Below are positions 25,881 through 35,642 of a stretch of DNA of 64,000 bases, one piece after another. Each line of letters opens with the position of its first letter. Positions within the stretch are counted from its first letter, which is position 1. The DNA comes from Gammaproteobacteria bacterium (GTDB lineage Bacteria > Pseudomonadota > Gammaproteobacteria > Steroidobacterales > Woeseiaceae), in NCBI GenBank assembly GCA_029884455.1, contig JAOUHU010000003.1, positions 1 to 64,000 on the forward strand, in the 5' to 3' direction. The position numbers and the translations under genes were made by a program. The notes beneath the pieces were generated by a model. That model was not told where the DNA came from. It was given only the letters and a program-made list of their open reading frames with translations, and searched no databases.

Positions 25881-27218
25881 GCGAGGCGGTTCGGCCTGGT
25901 CTCCGACCACTGTGGCCCGGTCCAGCAGATCCGCCAGGGTCTGATCACCGATTGCTTCGGCGACCGATCTGTCCAGCGCCTGGCCCAGGCCCAACACAGC
26001 CGATTCCCACTCAGGGTCGCGGTATGAACCGGTTTCACCGTGTTCGCGCACCACGGCGAGAATGTCGCGCAGCCTGATGCGTGACAATTCTCGTCCGGGG
26101 ATCAGGTCTTCTGACTCGGTCGTCATCAACAGGTGTTCGGCTTCCAGTCCCTCAATGATCGGCGTAAGCGTTACCGACGGCATTTTCATGTGCTGGGCCA
26201 GCGAACGCACGGTTTCACTGGACACGCCATCGCGAAATGCACTGCCGATCAGGTACATGACGTTCAGCGCGAGCCGCTCGCGCATCGCGTTCGACAACCG
26301 CGGTTCACGCCGCCCGATGCGCAAATAGGCGGGGTTTTGGTGATAAAACGCAAGCTGTGCCCCCATCAGCAGAATCAGCCAGTTCACGTACAGCCAGATC
26401 AGTGTCGTGATGGCGACCGCGAAGCCGGAATAAATAAGCTGCGTGCGTGTCGAGAACACAATGAAGGTCGCGAAGATCACGCCAATGCTGGCCCAGGCAG
26501 ACCCTGCTGCGACACCGCCGATCAGGGCAGAGCGAAACCGCACCTTGGTGTTAGGCATGTAGATGTACAAGAATGTGAATACGCCAGTGATGAGCAGGTA
26601 GGGTGTCAGCTTGCTGGTCGCGACGATGACCGGGCCCAGCAACCGGAATTCCAGTAGCCACTGCACGATGGCATTGCTCTTCAGGGACGCAATCATTCCC
26701 ATCGCAATGACGATAACCACCGGACCAATGAGCAGCACGACCAGATATTCGACCAGTCGCCGGGCAAAATTCTGGCGCTTCGCGACATACCACACGTAGT
26801 TAAAGCTTTCCTCGACCTTTTGCACCATCGACACGGCGGTGTAGATAAAAAACGCCAGGCTGATGCCGCCGAGGACGCCACCCTTGACGTTGTCGACGAG
26901 GTCAATAATTTGCTGCGTTATCGTCGCGCCCTGTGCGCCGAGCGGCTCCAGCATCGTAAATAACAAAGGTTCCAGCTCTTTGTGTACGCCGAATCCCTTC
27001 AGTACCGAGAAACTGAACGCCAGCAACGGCACCACTGACAACAGGGTCGTGTAGACCAGGCTCATCGAGCGCATCATCAGGCCGCCGGCGAACATGTCGC
27101 GTATCAGTGCGACCAGGTAACGCAGCACGTATGCCGCGATACGACCCGGCATGCCATGCTTATACAGCATGCTGCTCCAGATAAGCTGATCAAATCTCGC
27201 GCGAATCTTGCCGGTCAT
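25872..27218 (-). CDS. YihY/BrkB-family inner membrane protein
   Basis: 448 residues. The N-terminal 300 residues hold six transmembrane helices with the family signature 'SLVYTTLLSVVPLLAFSFSVLKGFG' and 'FFIYTAVSMVQKVEESFNYVW'. The C-terminal 140 residues form a cytoplasmic winged-helix-like region ('SETVRSLAQHMKMPSVTLTPIIEGLEAEHLL'). The family was once called RNase BN by mistake; its role remains unclear. Longer than E. coli YihY because of the C-terminal domain. Confidence 0.9.
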   Translation of the reverse strand: MTGKIRARFDQLIWSSMLYKHGMPGRIAAYVLRYLVALIRDMFAGGLMMRSMSLVYTTLLSVVPLLAFSFSVLKGFGVHKELEPLLFTMLEPLGAQGATITQQIIDLVDNVKGGVLGGISLAFFIYTAVSMVQKVEESFNYVWYVAKRQNFARRLVEYLVVLLIGPVVIVIAMGMIASLKSNAIVQWLLEFRLLGPVIVATSKLTPYLLITGVFTFLYIYMPNTKVRFRSALIGGVAAGSAWASIGVIFATFIVFSTRTQLIYSGFAVAITTLIWLYVNWLILLMGAQLAFYHQNPAYLRIGRREPRLSNAMRERLALNVMYLIGSAFRDGVSSETVRSLAQHMKMPSVTLTPIIEGLEAEHLLMTTESEDLIPGRELSRIRLRDILAVVREHGETGSYRDPEWESAVLGLGQALDRSVAEAIGDQTLADLLDRATVVGDQAEPPRSE

Positions 27219-27259
27219 GGGCGCCTAGTATATGCGATGTGCCGGCCGTGCCACGGTAC

Positions 27260-28150
27260 TCATGCAAACAACCGGGCAAACGCTTCCTGGTACTTCTCGC
27301 TGGTTTTCTGTAATACATCGGCCGGTAGTGTCGGGCCCGGCGGCTTTCTGTCCCAGTCCAGCGTGTCCAGGTAGTCGCGCACAAACTGTTTGTCGAAGCT
27401 GGGTGGGCTGATGCCGGGCCGGTATTGGTCGACCGGCCAGAAACGGGACGAATCGGGTGTAATGACTTCGTCGATCAGGTGCAATGTGCCGTGCTCGTCC
27501 AGGCCGAATTCGAACTTAGTGTCGGCGATGATGATGCCGCGTTGCAGCGCATAACCGGCGGCGCGCTCGTAGATCGCAATTGCCAGGTCACGTACACGGC
27601 TGGCCAGTGGCTTGCCGATGAGTGCGACCACATCAGCAAAGCTGATGTTCTCGTCGTGCTCTCCGGCTGGGGCCTTGCTGGCCGGTGTGAATATCGTGTC
27701 CGGCAATTTGTCGGCCTGTTGCATTCCGGCCGGCAGGCGAATACCCGAGGTTTTGCCGGTGGTCTGGTAATCGCGCCAGCCTGAACCAATCAGGTAACCG
27801 CGAACGACGGCTTCAATCGGCAGCGGTTGCAGACGTTTGACGACCAGCGATCGATCACGCAATGCGCGTTGCAAGACCGGATCGTCAATAAGGTCGTCGA
27901 TCGTTCGCTCGGTCAGCTGGTTTTCTACCAGGTCGCGCATCATGTGAAACCAGCGTAGCGAAATGCCGGTGAGAACCTTGCCCTTCATCGCGATCGGCTG
28001 CGGCAGCACGACGTCGTAGGCGGACAAGCGGTCCGTGGTAACGATCAGCAGGTGCTTGTCATCAACGCTGTAAATATCGCGAACCTTGCCGCGGCTGATT
28101 AGCGGCAGGCCCGGAATCGCGGACTCAAACATTGCATCATTCGAAATCAT
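27260..28150 (-). CDS. purC: Phosphoribosylaminoimidazole-succinocarboxamide synthase
   Basis: About 296 residues. '[33 protein letters not shown]' is the ATP-binding N-terminus of SAICAR synthase, '[22 protein letters not shown]' the signature of the longer yeast-type enzyme, and '[14 protein letters not shown]' the C-terminal motif. It catalyses the aspartate-adding step of purine synthesis. The exact start is unsure: ATG at 28150 or 28132, or a TTG at 28186; none has a clear ribosome site. Divergent from djlA. Confidence 0.92.
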   Translation of the reverse strand: MISNDAMFESAIPGLPLISRGKVRDIYSVDDKHLLIVTTDRLSAYDVVLPQPIAMKGKVLTGISLRWFHMMRDLVENQLTERTIDDLIDDPVLQRALRDRSLVVKRLQPLPIEAVVRGYLIGSGWRDYQTTGKTSGIRLPAGMQQADKLPDTIFTPASKAPAGEHDENISFADVVALIGKPLASRVRDLAIAIYERAAGYALQRGIIIADTKFEFGLDEHGTLHLIDEVITPDSSRFWPVDQYRPGISPPSFDKQFVRDYLDTLDWDRKPPGPTLPADVLQKTSEKYQEAFARLFA

Positions 28151-28207
28151 GGTGTCGATGATTACCGTTGCGTTAGGATTACGCAACGTTTCTGCCGGGG
28201 TTCTCGA

Positions 28208-29002
28208 TTGTACTGGGGCAAAATTATTGGCACCCTCGCCGGCCTCGCGACCATGCGGCCCTGGTTCGTTTTACTCGGTTTGCTTCTCGGCCATCAATTT
28301 GATCGCGGCTTCGCCGGCCGTTTTCGTGATGCAGAGTTTCCGGGCAGCTCGGCCGGACGCTTGCCCGAAGACTACATTCGGCCTTTGTTTCAGGCGATAG
28401 GCCACCTCGCCAAAAGCGATGGGCGCGTCAGCGAGGAAGAAATCCGGGCGACGCGTTCCATCATGCATCGCCTTGGTCTCGGTCCTGCCAGCGTGCGCAA
28501 CGCGATGAACTGGTTCGAGGAAGGCAAGCGTAGCGACTTCCCGCTACTGCAGACGATGCGGCAGACGCGGCGAGTCGCCGCAAGGAATCCCGAATTACGA
28601 CTCATGTTCGTGCGCCTGTTGCTCGAAGTCGTGCTCGCCAAAGATCGCATGGGCAAGGAGGAGCGTGCCGCGATCTGGCTGGTATGCACGGAGTTCGATA
28701 TCGGCCGGGTCGAGCTGGCACAACTCGAAGCGATGCTCCGTGCGCAAAAGGGATTTCGTCGCTCACCCGCCGGTGATGCGGACGCCAACCGTGTCCGCAA
28801 TGCCTATCGGACCCTGGGCATCGAGGAATCGGCCAGCAACGCCGACATCAAGAAGGCCTACCGCCGCCTGATGAGCCGCAATCACCCGGACAAGATCGCC
28901 GGTGACAATCCGGCACAGGACGTTGTCAATGAGGCTGAACGTCGCACACGTGAGGTGCGCAGTGCGTACGAAATGCTCAAGGCGCGGCGTTCGATTCGCT
29001 AG
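28208..29002 (+). CDS. djlA: DjlA-like membrane J-domain co-chaperone
   Basis: 264 residues. The N-terminus '[18 protein letters not shown]' plus '[14 protein letters not shown]' is the single-membrane segment typical of DjlA. It is followed by a TerB-like helical domain (residues 55-180) and a C-terminal J domain with '[21 protein letters not shown]' and 'NHPDK', the HPD motif that stimulates DnaK. The start is a TTG at 28208, matching the family's usual N-terminus. It presumably recruits DnaK to the inner membrane. Confidence 0.9.
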   Translation: MYWGKIIGTLAGLATMRPWFVLLGLLLGHQFDRGFAGRFRDAEFPGSSAGRLPEDYIRPLFQAIGHLAKSDGRVSEEEIRATRSIMHRLGLGPASVRNAMNWFEEGKRSDFPLLQTMRQTRRVAARNPELRLMFVRLLLEVVLAKDRMGKEERAAIWLVCTEFDIGRVELAQLEAMLRAQKGFRRSPAGDADANRVRNAYRTLGIEESASNADIKKAYRRLMSRNHPDKIAGDNPAQDVVNEAERRTREVRSAYEMLKARRSIR

Positions 29003-29047
29003 GGGCGTCACGCTAATGTACATTTGGCAAAAAGCAGGAAACCGACC

Positions 29048-29713
29048 GTGACGCCACTCATCGCAGCTTCAATTCTTTCAGCCGATTTTGCGCGCCTTGG
29101 CGAGGATGTTGCCGCGGTACTCAAGGCCGGTGCCGACATCGTACATTTCGACGTCATGGACAATCATTTCGTGCCGAACCTGACCATTGGCCCATTGCTC
29201 TGCGCGGCGCTGCGCAACTACGGCATCGCAGCACCGATCGACGTGCACCTGATGATCGAGCCGGTCGACAGAATCGTTCCCGATTTTGCCAGGGCGGGTG
29301 CCGACTACATCACATTTCATCCGGAGGCGAGCCGGCACGTCGATCGCTCACTGGCCCTGATTCGCGATGAAGGCTGCAAGGCAGGCCTGGTCTTCAATCC
29401 CGCAACACCGCTGACCTGTCTTGAGCACGTGATCGACAAGATCGACATGGTGTTGATCATGTCGGTAAATCCCGGTTTCGGTGGCCAGAAATTTATCCCG
29501 GCGGCGTTGGACAAGCTGCGTGAAGCACGGGCAATTATCGATCGCAGCGGTCGTGAGATTCGACTGGAAATCGACGGCGGGGTGAAAACGGACAATATTG
29601 GTGCCATTGCCGCGGCCGGTGCCGACACCTTTGTGGCGGGCTCAGCAATCTTTGGTAGTGACGATTATGCGGCCACGATTGCGGCGATGAGGTCTGAGAT
29701 TAATAAAGCGTAA
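29048..29713 (+). CDS. rpe: Ribulose-phosphate 3-epimerase
   Basis: About 221 residues. '[17 protein letters not shown]', '[20 protein letters not shown]', 'VDVHLMIEP', '[13 protein letters not shown]' and '[11 protein letters not shown]' are all family signatures of this TIM-barrel enzyme. It interconverts ribulose-5-phosphate and xylulose-5-phosphate. The GTG at 29048 has an AGGA site 7 bases ahead and starts where other Rpe proteins start, so it is preferred over the TTG at 29024. It is followed by a strong palindrome. Confidence 0.94.
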   Translation: MTPLIAASILSADFARLGEDVAAVLKAGADIVHFDVMDNHFVPNLTIGPLLCAALRNYGIAAPIDVHLMIEPVDRIVPDFARAGADYITFHPEASRHVDRSLALIRDEGCKAGLVFNPATPLTCLEHVIDKIDMVLIMSVNPGFGGQKFIPAALDKLREARAIIDRSGREIRLEIDGGVKTDNIGAIAAAGADTFVAGSAIFGSDDYAATIAAMRSEINKA

Positions 29714-29715
29714 AG

Positions 29716-29760
29716 AAAGGGGTCGGAGCCCTTTTGCAAAAAAGGCTCCGACCCCTTTGC
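29716..29760. terminator. Long perfect palindrome between rpe and crp
   Basis: A 14-15 base stem (AAGGGGTCGGAGCC pairing with GGCTCCGACCCCTT) encloses a loop containing TTTTGCAAAA and is flanked by short A/T runs on both sides. It lies between convergent rpe and crp and could stop transcription from both. Its sequence also resembles REP-like palindromes, so it may be a mobile-repeat remnant used as terminator. Confidence 0.7.
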
Positions 29761-29765
29761 AATTT

Positions 29766-30419
29766 TTAGTGTTTGCGTTGCGGTCGTGCGCCAAACACGA
29801 CAATAGTCTTGCCGCTGGCAGAGACCAGGCCCTGATCTTCCAGAACCTTGAGCACGCGGCCGGCCATTTCTCTGGAACACCCGACCAGGCGACTGAGTTC
29901 CTGGCGGCTGACTTTTATTTGCATGCCATCGGGATGGGTCATCGCATCGGGTTCACCGCACAAATCCATGATGGCGTGCGCGACCCGGCCCGTGACATCG
30001 ACGAAAGCCAGGTCACCGAGTTTCCGGTTGGTGCGGTCGAGCCTGGTGGCAAGCTGCGTAGCAAGCTCGAATACCAGCCCCGGGCTTTCGCTGGCGATCT
30101 GGCGAAAACGCGGATAGGTCATCTCGGCAATCTCGCACTCCGAGCGCGTGCGCACCCAGGCGCTTCGTGTCGGTTGTTCGTAGAACAGGCCCATCTCGCC
30201 GAAAAATTGCCCCTTGTTCAGGTAGGCGAGCACCATTTCGTTGCCATCTTCATCCTCGATCATCACCTCAACGGAACCATCGACGATGTAATACAGGACA
30301 TCAGGCAGGTCGCCGGCGTGAATCATGACGGTCTTGGACGGCACGGTTCGTACGCGGCAGTAGCTCAAAAATCGGTTAATTGCCGGGACGTCGCTTAAGG
30401 TCTTTGCTGTGGTTTGCAT
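29766..30419 (-). CDS. crp: cAMP receptor protein-like regulator (Crp/Vfr)
   Basis: 217 residues. The cyclic-nucleotide pocket 'FFGEMGLFYEQPTRSAWVRTRSECEIAEM' has the Glu, Arg and Ser that bind cAMP in E. coli Crp. The C-terminal HTH reads 'VSRQELSRLVGCSREMAGRVLKVLE', including R-E-x-x-x-R for TGTGA half-sites. It is therefore a true Crp rather than an Fnr: no N-terminal cysteine cluster is seen. Confidence 0.92.
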   Translation of the reverse strand: MQTTAKTLSDVPAINRFLSYCRVRTVPSKTVMIHAGDLPDVLYYIVDGSVEVMIEDEDGNEMVLAYLNKGQFFGEMGLFYEQPTRSAWVRTRSECEIAEMTYPRFRQIASESPGLVFELATQLATRLDRTNRKLGDLAFVDVTGRVAHAIMDLCGEPDAMTHPDGMQIKVSRQELSRLVGCSREMAGRVLKVLEDQGLVSASGKTIVVFGARPQRKH

Positions 30420-30526
30420 TCAGAATATTCCTCTACGCGGCTGCCTATCTCTTTTAATACAGATGGCGTCGAAGGGCAAGCTAAGTCCGTGATTTACCAA
30501 CGATCGTTGCATCGACGCAGCGTATG

Positions 30527-31171
30527 CTAAAAGCGATACGCAGTGGTAGTCATGATTTTGGATGTGAGTCGCATAAGCTGCCGTACCGGTTCCGGCAGCG
30601 TCGCCGCGCCAGCCGCAATCGCATTCTCACCATGCTGTTGTTCTTCAACTCGCATTTGCTCGACGATCGCACGGCTGCGGGCATCGACTTGCGGAAGTTT
30701 TTCGAGATGCCGGCCGAGGTGGTCGCAAACCTGGCGCTCGGTTTCGGCAATGAATGCGAGACTCCATTTGTCACCCAGAATGCCACTCGCCGCACCCATG
30801 ACAAAGGACCCGGCGTACCAAAGCGGGCTAAGACGACTTGGCGCCGCATCCAGTTCGGTGAGCCGTTGCTCACACCAGGCGAGATGGTCGAGTTCCTCGT
30901 TGGCCGCCTGCTGCATTTGCCGCGCGTTGCCCGCATGCCGAGCCACGGTGGCGTGGCCTTGATACAGCCCCTGGGCTGCAATTTCGCCGGCGTGATTGAC
31001 CCGCATCAGCCCGGCGGCGTGTGCTTTCTCGCGCTCGTCAAGCTCGGCTTCTGCGATGGTGCTGGCAGGATTCGGGCGCGCCGGCCGACCCACCGGCAGG
31101 ACCACGATTCGCAGCGCGTCGCCGATGCCGGCGAGCAGTCGATCGAGTGGCGTAAGTGAGCGATCCTGCAT
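30527..31171 (-). CDS. coq7: Demethoxyubiquinone hydroxylase Coq7
   Basis: About 214 residues from ATG 31171. The di-iron carboxylate ligands are visible in two repeats: '[19 protein letters not shown]' and '[14 protein letters not shown]' in the first half, '[16 protein letters not shown]' and '[11 protein letters not shown]' in the second. It hydroxylates demethoxyubiquinone at C6 in ubiquinone synthesis, as in Pseudomonas, which uses Coq7 instead of UbiF. UbiH and UbiI at 43.8-46.2 kb act in the same pathway. Confidence 0.93.
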   Translation of the reverse strand: MQDRSLTPLDRLLAGIGDALRIVVLPVGRPARPNPASTIAEAELDEREKAHAAGLMRVNHAGEIAAQGLYQGHATVARHAGNARQMQQAANEELDHLAWCEQRLTELDAAPSRLSPLWYAGSFVMGAASGILGDKWSLAFIAETERQVCDHLGRHLEKLPQVDARSRAIVEQMRVEEQQHGENAIAAGAATLPEPVRQLMRLTSKIMTTTAYRF

Positions 31172-31261
31172 GGCCGGAGTATATCCCAGACCAGGTGGCA
31201 AAAACTCGCGCGGAGAAATGCAGCGACGTATACTCCGCGGCCGTTTTCCCGGAGACCCGTA

Positions 31262-31978
31262 ATGAAATTAATGACTACCTTGCTGATTGTTGTGTGGCTC
31301 GCTGCGCCGGCAATGGCCGCAGACGAAGAGGCGACATCGGGCCCGTGGGCCGGAAAAGCGAGTCTCGGCTACCTTGCGACCTCCGGCAACACCGACAATT
31401 CGAATCTGAACACCGCTTTTGAGATTGGCTATACCGCGGGCAACTGGGCGCACATATTTGATGCGTCGGCGATTTTTGCGACCGAGGACAGCGCTACCAC
31501 GGCAGAAGCCTACGCGGCTGGCTGGAAGAGCGAACGCAAGTTGTCCGAGGTCAATTTCCTGTACGGCCGCCTGAACTGGCGCAAAGATCGATTCAGCGGA
31601 TATGACCAGCAGTTCGCACAGACGGTCGGCTACGGCCGCCGCCTGATTGATAAAGAACGGCACACGCTGAACGGCGAAGTCGGTCTCGGCGCAAGGCAAT
31701 CGGAACTCGCAGACGGCACGGACGAAAACGAGGCCATCCTGACCGGCGGCTTGTATTACAAGTGGGCGCTTAGCGAAACGACAACATTTACCCAGGACCT
31801 GTTGGTCGAGTCTGGCTCAGAAAATACCTACCTGGAGTCAAAAACGGCGCTGTCCGCGAGTCTGGTTGGCGACCTGGCACTGGTGGTTTCATACACTATA
31901 AAGAGCAACTCGGACGTACCGGCTGGCACGGAAAAGACCGATACCTTCACTGCGCTGGCACTGGAGTATGCTTTCTAG
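31262..31978 (+). CDS. DUF481 outer membrane protein (YdiY-like)
   Basis: 238 residues with a signal peptide ([19 protein letters not shown]). The mature part begins '[22 protein letters not shown]', the DUF481 signature. Alternating hydrophobic strands run to a terminal 'LALEYAF', with the C-terminal Phe that marks outer membrane beta-barrels. Function in the family is unknown. The start is 2 bases after the window's only plausible ribosome site, and it stands alone between coq7 (divergent) and rplM. Confidence 0.88.
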   Translation: MKLMTTLLIVVWLAAPAMAADEEATSGPWAGKASLGYLATSGNTDNSNLNTAFEIGYTAGNWAHIFDASAIFATEDSATTAEAYAAGWKSERKLSEVNFLYGRLNWRKDRFSGYDQQFAQTVGYGRRLIDKERHTLNGEVGLGARQSELADGTDENEAILTGGLYYKWALSETTTFTQDLLVESGSENTYLESKTALSASLVGDLALVVSYTIKSNSDVPAGTEKTDTFTALALEYAF

Positions 31979-32164
31979 GATTCCGGGCTTAACTGTAACA
32001 TATTGAACTATAAAGAGAATTATCGCTAAAGTGGCGGCACCGTTTTTTTTGGAAAATTGCCCCGATTGTTTGCATCCGGGCGGTTGCTACAGTAGAATTT
32101 CGCGCCTTTCGGCCCTCCGGCAGCTTGTGGCCTGAAAAGCACTAATTTCCCTACGGAAGAGATA

Positions 32165-32599
32165 ATGAATACGTTTTCTGCAAAGCCAGCGGAAGTTCGG
32201 CGCGACTGGTTCGTGGTCGATGCAACCGGCAAGACACTGGGCCGCCTGGCGACCGAAATCGCTCGCCGCCTGCGTGGCAAGCACAAGCCCGAGTACACGC
32301 CACACATCGATACCGGCGACTATATCGTCGTGGTTAATGCCGAGAAAGTTCGGGTGACCGGCAAGAAGCTGCAGGACAAGGTCTACTACCACCACACGGG
32401 TTACGTCGGTAATCTGAAGTCGATCTCCCTGGAAAAGCAGCTCGAGAAAGCGCCTGAGCGCGTCATCGAGAGCGCCGTAAACGGCATGTTGCCGAAGGGC
32501 CCGCTGGGTCGCCAGATGTTCAAGAAGCTGCGCGTCTACAAAGGTCCGCAACACGATCATGCTGCGCAGCAGCCGATCACACTGGAAATCAATGTCTAG
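32165..32599 (+). CDS. rplM: 50S ribosomal protein L13
   Basis: 144 residues, normal length for L13. '[35 protein letters not shown]' and '[18 protein letters not shown]' are classical. It is followed 30 bases later by rpsI, the conserved pair. The 185 bases upstream carry no gene and presumably hold the promoter and leader. Confidence 0.98.
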   Translation: MNTFSAKPAEVRRDWFVVDATGKTLGRLATEIARRLRGKHKPEYTPHIDTGDYIVVVNAEKVRVTGKKLQDKVYYHHTGYVGNLKSISLEKQLEKAPERVIESAVNGMLPKGPLGRQMFKKLRVYKGPQHDHAAQQPITLEINV

Positions 32600-32629
32600 G
32601 ACTGACGGTTCTGGAACAGAGGCGAAGAG

Positions 32630-33022
32630 ATGAGTGACACACAATTTTACGGTACCGGCCGGCGCAAGACTGCAACGGCACGGGTGTTTCTGACCGCAGG
32701 CAAAGGAGCGATAACGGTAAATCATCGCCCGCTGGATACGTTCTTTGGGCGCAAGACAGCGCGCATGATCGTACGTCAGCCGCTGGAATTGATGAATGTT
32801 GTGGATCGCTTTGATGTAAATGTTACGGTCCAGGGCGGCGGTACCACCGGGCAGGCCGGTGCGATTCGCCATGGCCTGACTCGTGCGCTCATGCATTACG
32901 ATGCCGCGATGCGACCACAGTTGCGCAAGGCCGGCTTTGTGACTCGCGATGCGCGTGAGGTGGAACGCAAGAAGGTTGGTTTGCGCAAAGCTCGCCGCGC
33001 GACGCAGTACTCGAAGCGTTAA
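32630..33022 (+). CDS. rpsI: 30S ribosomal protein S9
   Basis: 130 residues, normal length for S9. '[15 protein letters not shown]' at the N-terminus and the basic tail '[14 protein letters not shown]' that reaches the ribosomal P site are both present. It is co-transcribed with rplM and followed closely by a tRNA-Gln gene. Confidence 0.98.
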   Translation: MSDTQFYGTGRRKTATARVFLTAGKGAITVNHRPLDTFFGRKTARMIVRQPLELMNVVDRFDVNVTVQGGGTTGQAGAIRHGLTRALMHYDAAMRPQLRKAGFVTRDAREVERKKVGLRKARRATQYSKR

Positions 33023-33048
33023 GATCGGGCTCCGCCACTACCGGGATT

Positions 33049-33122
33049 TGGGGGATCGTCTAGTGGTAGGACTGCGGACTCTGACTCCGCCAACCAAGGT
33101 TCGAATCCTTGTCCCCCAGCCA
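33049..33122 (+). tRNA. tRNA-Gln (anticodon CTG)
   Basis: A full cloverleaf is visible: acceptor TGGGGGA/TCCCCCA with encoded GCCA end, D-arm GTCTAGTGGTAGGAC, anticodon arm GCGGA-CTCTGAC-TCCGC (anticodon CTG, reading CAG codons) and T-arm AAGGTTCGAATCCTT. Seventy-four bases including CCA. It is followed by a Rho-independent terminator. Confidence 0.97.
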
Positions 33123-33130
33123 TAAAAACC

Positions 33131-33157
33131 AAGCCCCCTGAAAAGGGGGCTTTTTTT
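33131..33157 (+). terminator. Rho-independent terminator after tRNA-Gln
   Basis: Stem AAGCCCCCT / AGGGGGCTT with a small A-rich loop, followed by seven T. It closes the rplM-rpsI-tRNA-Gln unit. Confidence 0.95.
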
Positions 33158-33218
33158 GTGCCGATCGCAACAGGCGAAACCGCGTCGATTAATCAGTGCC
33201 GCCAAAGGTCAGGCGCGA

Positions 33219-33614
33219 CTAATGCCGGAATGTCTTGTGCAGCTTCGCATCGTGCGTCCGGAAGTGTTCGCTGAACCAGCGGTCCAGGTCCGTTGCCAAC
33301 TGGGGTTCGTTGAATTCACCGTCGTCCTCGACTTCGTCCATGATGTCGCGCAGATCATCGAGCAGCGTTTCGTGATCTATTTTGTGATCGCTAAAAGAGG
33401 GGTAATGCGATTCCTGCATCACTTTCTCTTCGAGGGCGAAATGCGCCGCGATATGCGCGTAAATTTCGCCGAGTCCGGCGACCACCTGTTCGCGCGTAAC
33501 CCCCTCCATGACGGCTGCGTGCAAGTTGTTGATCAGCTCAATAAGTGCCTGGTGTTCGTAGTCGACTTCCAGTACACCGACACTGAATTCCTCTTTCCAT
33601 TTGATCAGGCTCAT
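33219..33614 (-). CDS. Bacteriohemerythrin
   Basis: 131 residues. The diiron ligands of hemerythrins are in place: 'VDYEHQALIELIN' (His), 'HFALEEKVMQESHYP' (His, Glu, His), 'HKIDHE' and 'FRTHD' near the end. These proteins bind or deliver O2, and some bind NO. It sits at the 3' end of the respiratory locus. Its start overlaps the stop of the upstream gene by 4 bases (ATGA), which supports a link to that operon. Confidence 0.93.
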   Translation of the reverse strand: MSLIKWKEEFSVGVLEVDYEHQALIELINNLHAAVMEGVTREQVVAGLGEIYAHIAAHFALEEKVMQESHYPSFSDHKIDHETLLDDLRDIMDEVEDDGEFNEPQLATDLDRWFSEHFRTHDAKLHKTFRH

Positions 33615-34114
33615 CGCACCTCAAACCCCCCGTTTTCCGCCCTGAAAGTAATGCTCAGGTAGCGCCCGGCAGCAAGGCTTACGTCCCCAGTATAGGCATA
33701 GTCCCAGCCATCTGTGCGATCGGAATCCCGGAGTCGTGCGGACAGCCGGTAGTCGCCGGGCGGCAACTCGAACTTGTGATAGATCGATGCAGGCCCGTCG
33801 TTCCACGTGCCGGATGGCATTGCCTGCGTCGCCAGTACCAGCTCGCCATCGAGCTCGATCTCAATCTGCAATGGCAGCCGGGCGCGCTCACATTGTTCGT
33901 CGCGGCGCATATTTGGCGCCAGCGCCGCCACTTCCTCCGGAGTCAGTCGCACGCAGGGTTCGACCCGGTTGGTTGCATGGCTCAGCGACAGCTTCACGAC
34001 GGCAGCCCCGGGTGCCGCGTACTGGTAGCGAGGCGCGACCGAGAAGTAGCCGATGCCGATGGCAAATACCAGGTAAGCGAGCAGGCTCACAAAGTGCTGG
34101 GTGAGCTTATGCAC
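33611..34114 (-). CDS. Membrane-anchored periplasmic protein in the respiratory operon
   Basis: About 167 residues from the GTG at 34114, which overlaps the end of the cytochrome b fusion gene by 8 bases. One N-terminal transmembrane helix (FVSLLAYLVFAIGIGYFSVAP) is followed by a beta-rich periplasmic domain with 'CVRLTPEEVAALAPNMRRDEQCERARLPL' (two cysteines). The size and anchor resemble FixH-like assembly factors only superficially; I do not recognise the family. The coupling on both sides suggests a role in assembling the oxidase or cytochrome b complex. Confidence 0.7.
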   Translation of the reverse strand: MHKLTQHFVSLLAYLVFAIGIGYFSVAPRYQYAAPGAAVVKLSLSHATNRVEPCVRLTPEEVAALAPNMRRDEQCERARLPLQIEIELDGELVLATQAMPSGTWNDGPASIYHKFELPPGDYRLSARLRDSDRTDGWDYAYTGDVSLAAGRYLSITFRAENGGFEVR

Positions 34115-35642
34115 GGTCGGACTGCCGCGTCTTTGACCGCGGTGGCAAGCTACGCAGACGGCTACGGAACTCGTCGAGTACCTGTTGACGCCGTTTTGGT
34201 TTGCCGGCCAGCCAGCTGATGGCAAGGCGCTCGCGCGCAACACGCTGCCGCAGGTAGGGATCGCGCGCGCCGTCGATGCGTTGTTGGGTCCACACATCAC
34301 CGAGACGATAGTGGCAATCGCCCTGTGCGCAGCCGGCCAGCATTACGCCGTCAGCGTGCCCCCGCGACAGCGCGAAGTCGATGAAAGCGGGCGGCAGCAT
34401 GGCTACGCAGGGCATGGTTATGACGCTGGTACCAGGTGCCCGCAACGACTCGGCCTCCGAGTGCTCGCAGGCATACACGAGAACGCGTGGTGTGCCCGGC
34501 TCGCCGGCATTTGCGGCCATGGTTTGTGCACGCAGGCCGGCTATCGAAAATTCCGGCAATTCAATGCCGGCCACAATGGCCGTTGCGCGGCGAAACGGCG
34601 TTGCCGTCGGGCATGCTCCGACGCAGATTCCACAGCTCACACAGTTGTCGGTATTGACGACGGCCTCGACGGCGTACGCCATGCCGTCACTGCGTGGCAG
34701 CATCGTTATCGCACTGAAGGGGCAGTCCTGGAAACACCGCCCACAGCCATTACAGTTCTCCAGATTTACCACGGCAGCCGGTGCGATTTTGGCCGGCGGT
34801 ACCCAGGGCAGCACGGCGAGCACCGCGGTGACGCCAAACAGCAGTAACCAGAGTTGGCCTCCCGGGATGACTTCGAGCAATGGATAAACACCGAGGTAAT
34901 ACCAGTCGAGCGCCACATTCGCTGGCACAACATCGAGATCGGCAGGTGCCTGGCTGACCGCCGGATACGCGAGTGACAACAGCAACAACATCACGGCTGT
35001 GCCGATCGCGAGCTCGCGTGGCGGATTCACCCGGGCCTGTGCGTGCCGCTGAATGTGCAGCCACATCAGGAACAGCATGAACAATGGTGCGAAGATGTGC
35101 ATGAACACCATCAAGGTAAAAAAGCGGTCGCTCAGGGTACTGCTGTTGAGAAAATTGTTGGCGATCGGTTCGCCAAAGAACGGCAATGTATCCAGCCACT
35201 CGGTGGTCGCGACCGCGATCATCTGCGCGAGCTTGTCCCAGACCAGCCAGTACCCGGTAATGCCACAAACATAGATGAACCAGAGCAGCGGCACGCCGGT
35301 CAGCCAGGCGAAAAAGCGTTTGCCGCGCAGGCGGTCCAGCGAGTACTCACGCAGCAGGTGCAGCAGCGCCACCACGACCAGTGCATCGGACGCATAGCGG
35401 TGCAGGCTGCGCATGATGCCGGCCGCATACCACTGCTCGTGGGTCATAGCCTCGATCGAGGCATGCGCATTGGTGATGCCAGTGTCAAAAAATATGTACA
35501 GGTAAATTCCGGAGCCCGCCACGATCCAGAAAAAATACCAGCCCAGCGCGCCGAGGCAGCTCAGCGGGTTCAGCCGTTGACCGAAACCCCATTCGAGCAG
35601 GGCCTCGGCACGCGCAAATATCGTGCGGAGCGCGCGCTTCAA
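34107..35642 (-). CDS. Cytochrome b-diferredoxin-MvhD fusion protein
   Basis: About 511 residues. The first 220 residues are a cytochrome b N-domain with two His pairs: 'SLHRYASDALVVVALLHLLREY' and 'FMHIFAPLFMLFLMWLHIQRH'. A further membrane segment follows. Around residues 300-360 there are two [4Fe-4S] motifs, 'NCNGCGRCFQDCP' and 'NCVSCGICVGACP'. The last 140 residues match the MvhD/hydrogenase iron-sulfur subunit family ('VLVYACEHSEA', 'MPCVAML', 'MLAGCAQGDCHYRLG'). It is thus a membrane electron-transfer module between the quinone pool and another partner. The TTG at 35642 makes a TTGA overlap with the SCO stop; an ATG at 35693 is the alternative. Confidence 0.88.
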   Translation of the reverse strand: MKRALRTIFARAEALLEWGFGQRLNPLSCLGALGWYFFWIVAGSGIYLYIFFDTGITNAHASIEAMTHEQWYAAGIMRSLHRYASDALVVVALLHLLREYSLDRLRGKRFFAWLTGVPLLWFIYVCGITGYWLVWDKLAQMIAVATTEWLDTLPFFGEPIANNFLNSSTLSDRFFTLMVFMHIFAPLFMLFLMWLHIQRHAQARVNPPRELAIGTAVMLLLLSLAYPAVSQAPADLDVVPANVALDWYYLGVYPLLEVIPGGQLWLLLFGVTAVLAVLPWVPPAKIAPAAVVNLENCNGCGRCFQDCPFSAITMLPRSDGMAYAVEAVVNTDNCVSCGICVGACPTATPFRRATAIVAGIELPEFSIAGLRAQTMAANAGEPGTPRVLVYACEHSEAESLRAPGTSVITMPCVAMLPPAFIDFALSRGHADGVMLAGCAQGDCHYRLGDVWTQQRIDGARDPYLRQRVARERLAISWLAGKPKRRQQVLDEFRSRLRSLPPRSKTRQSDRA

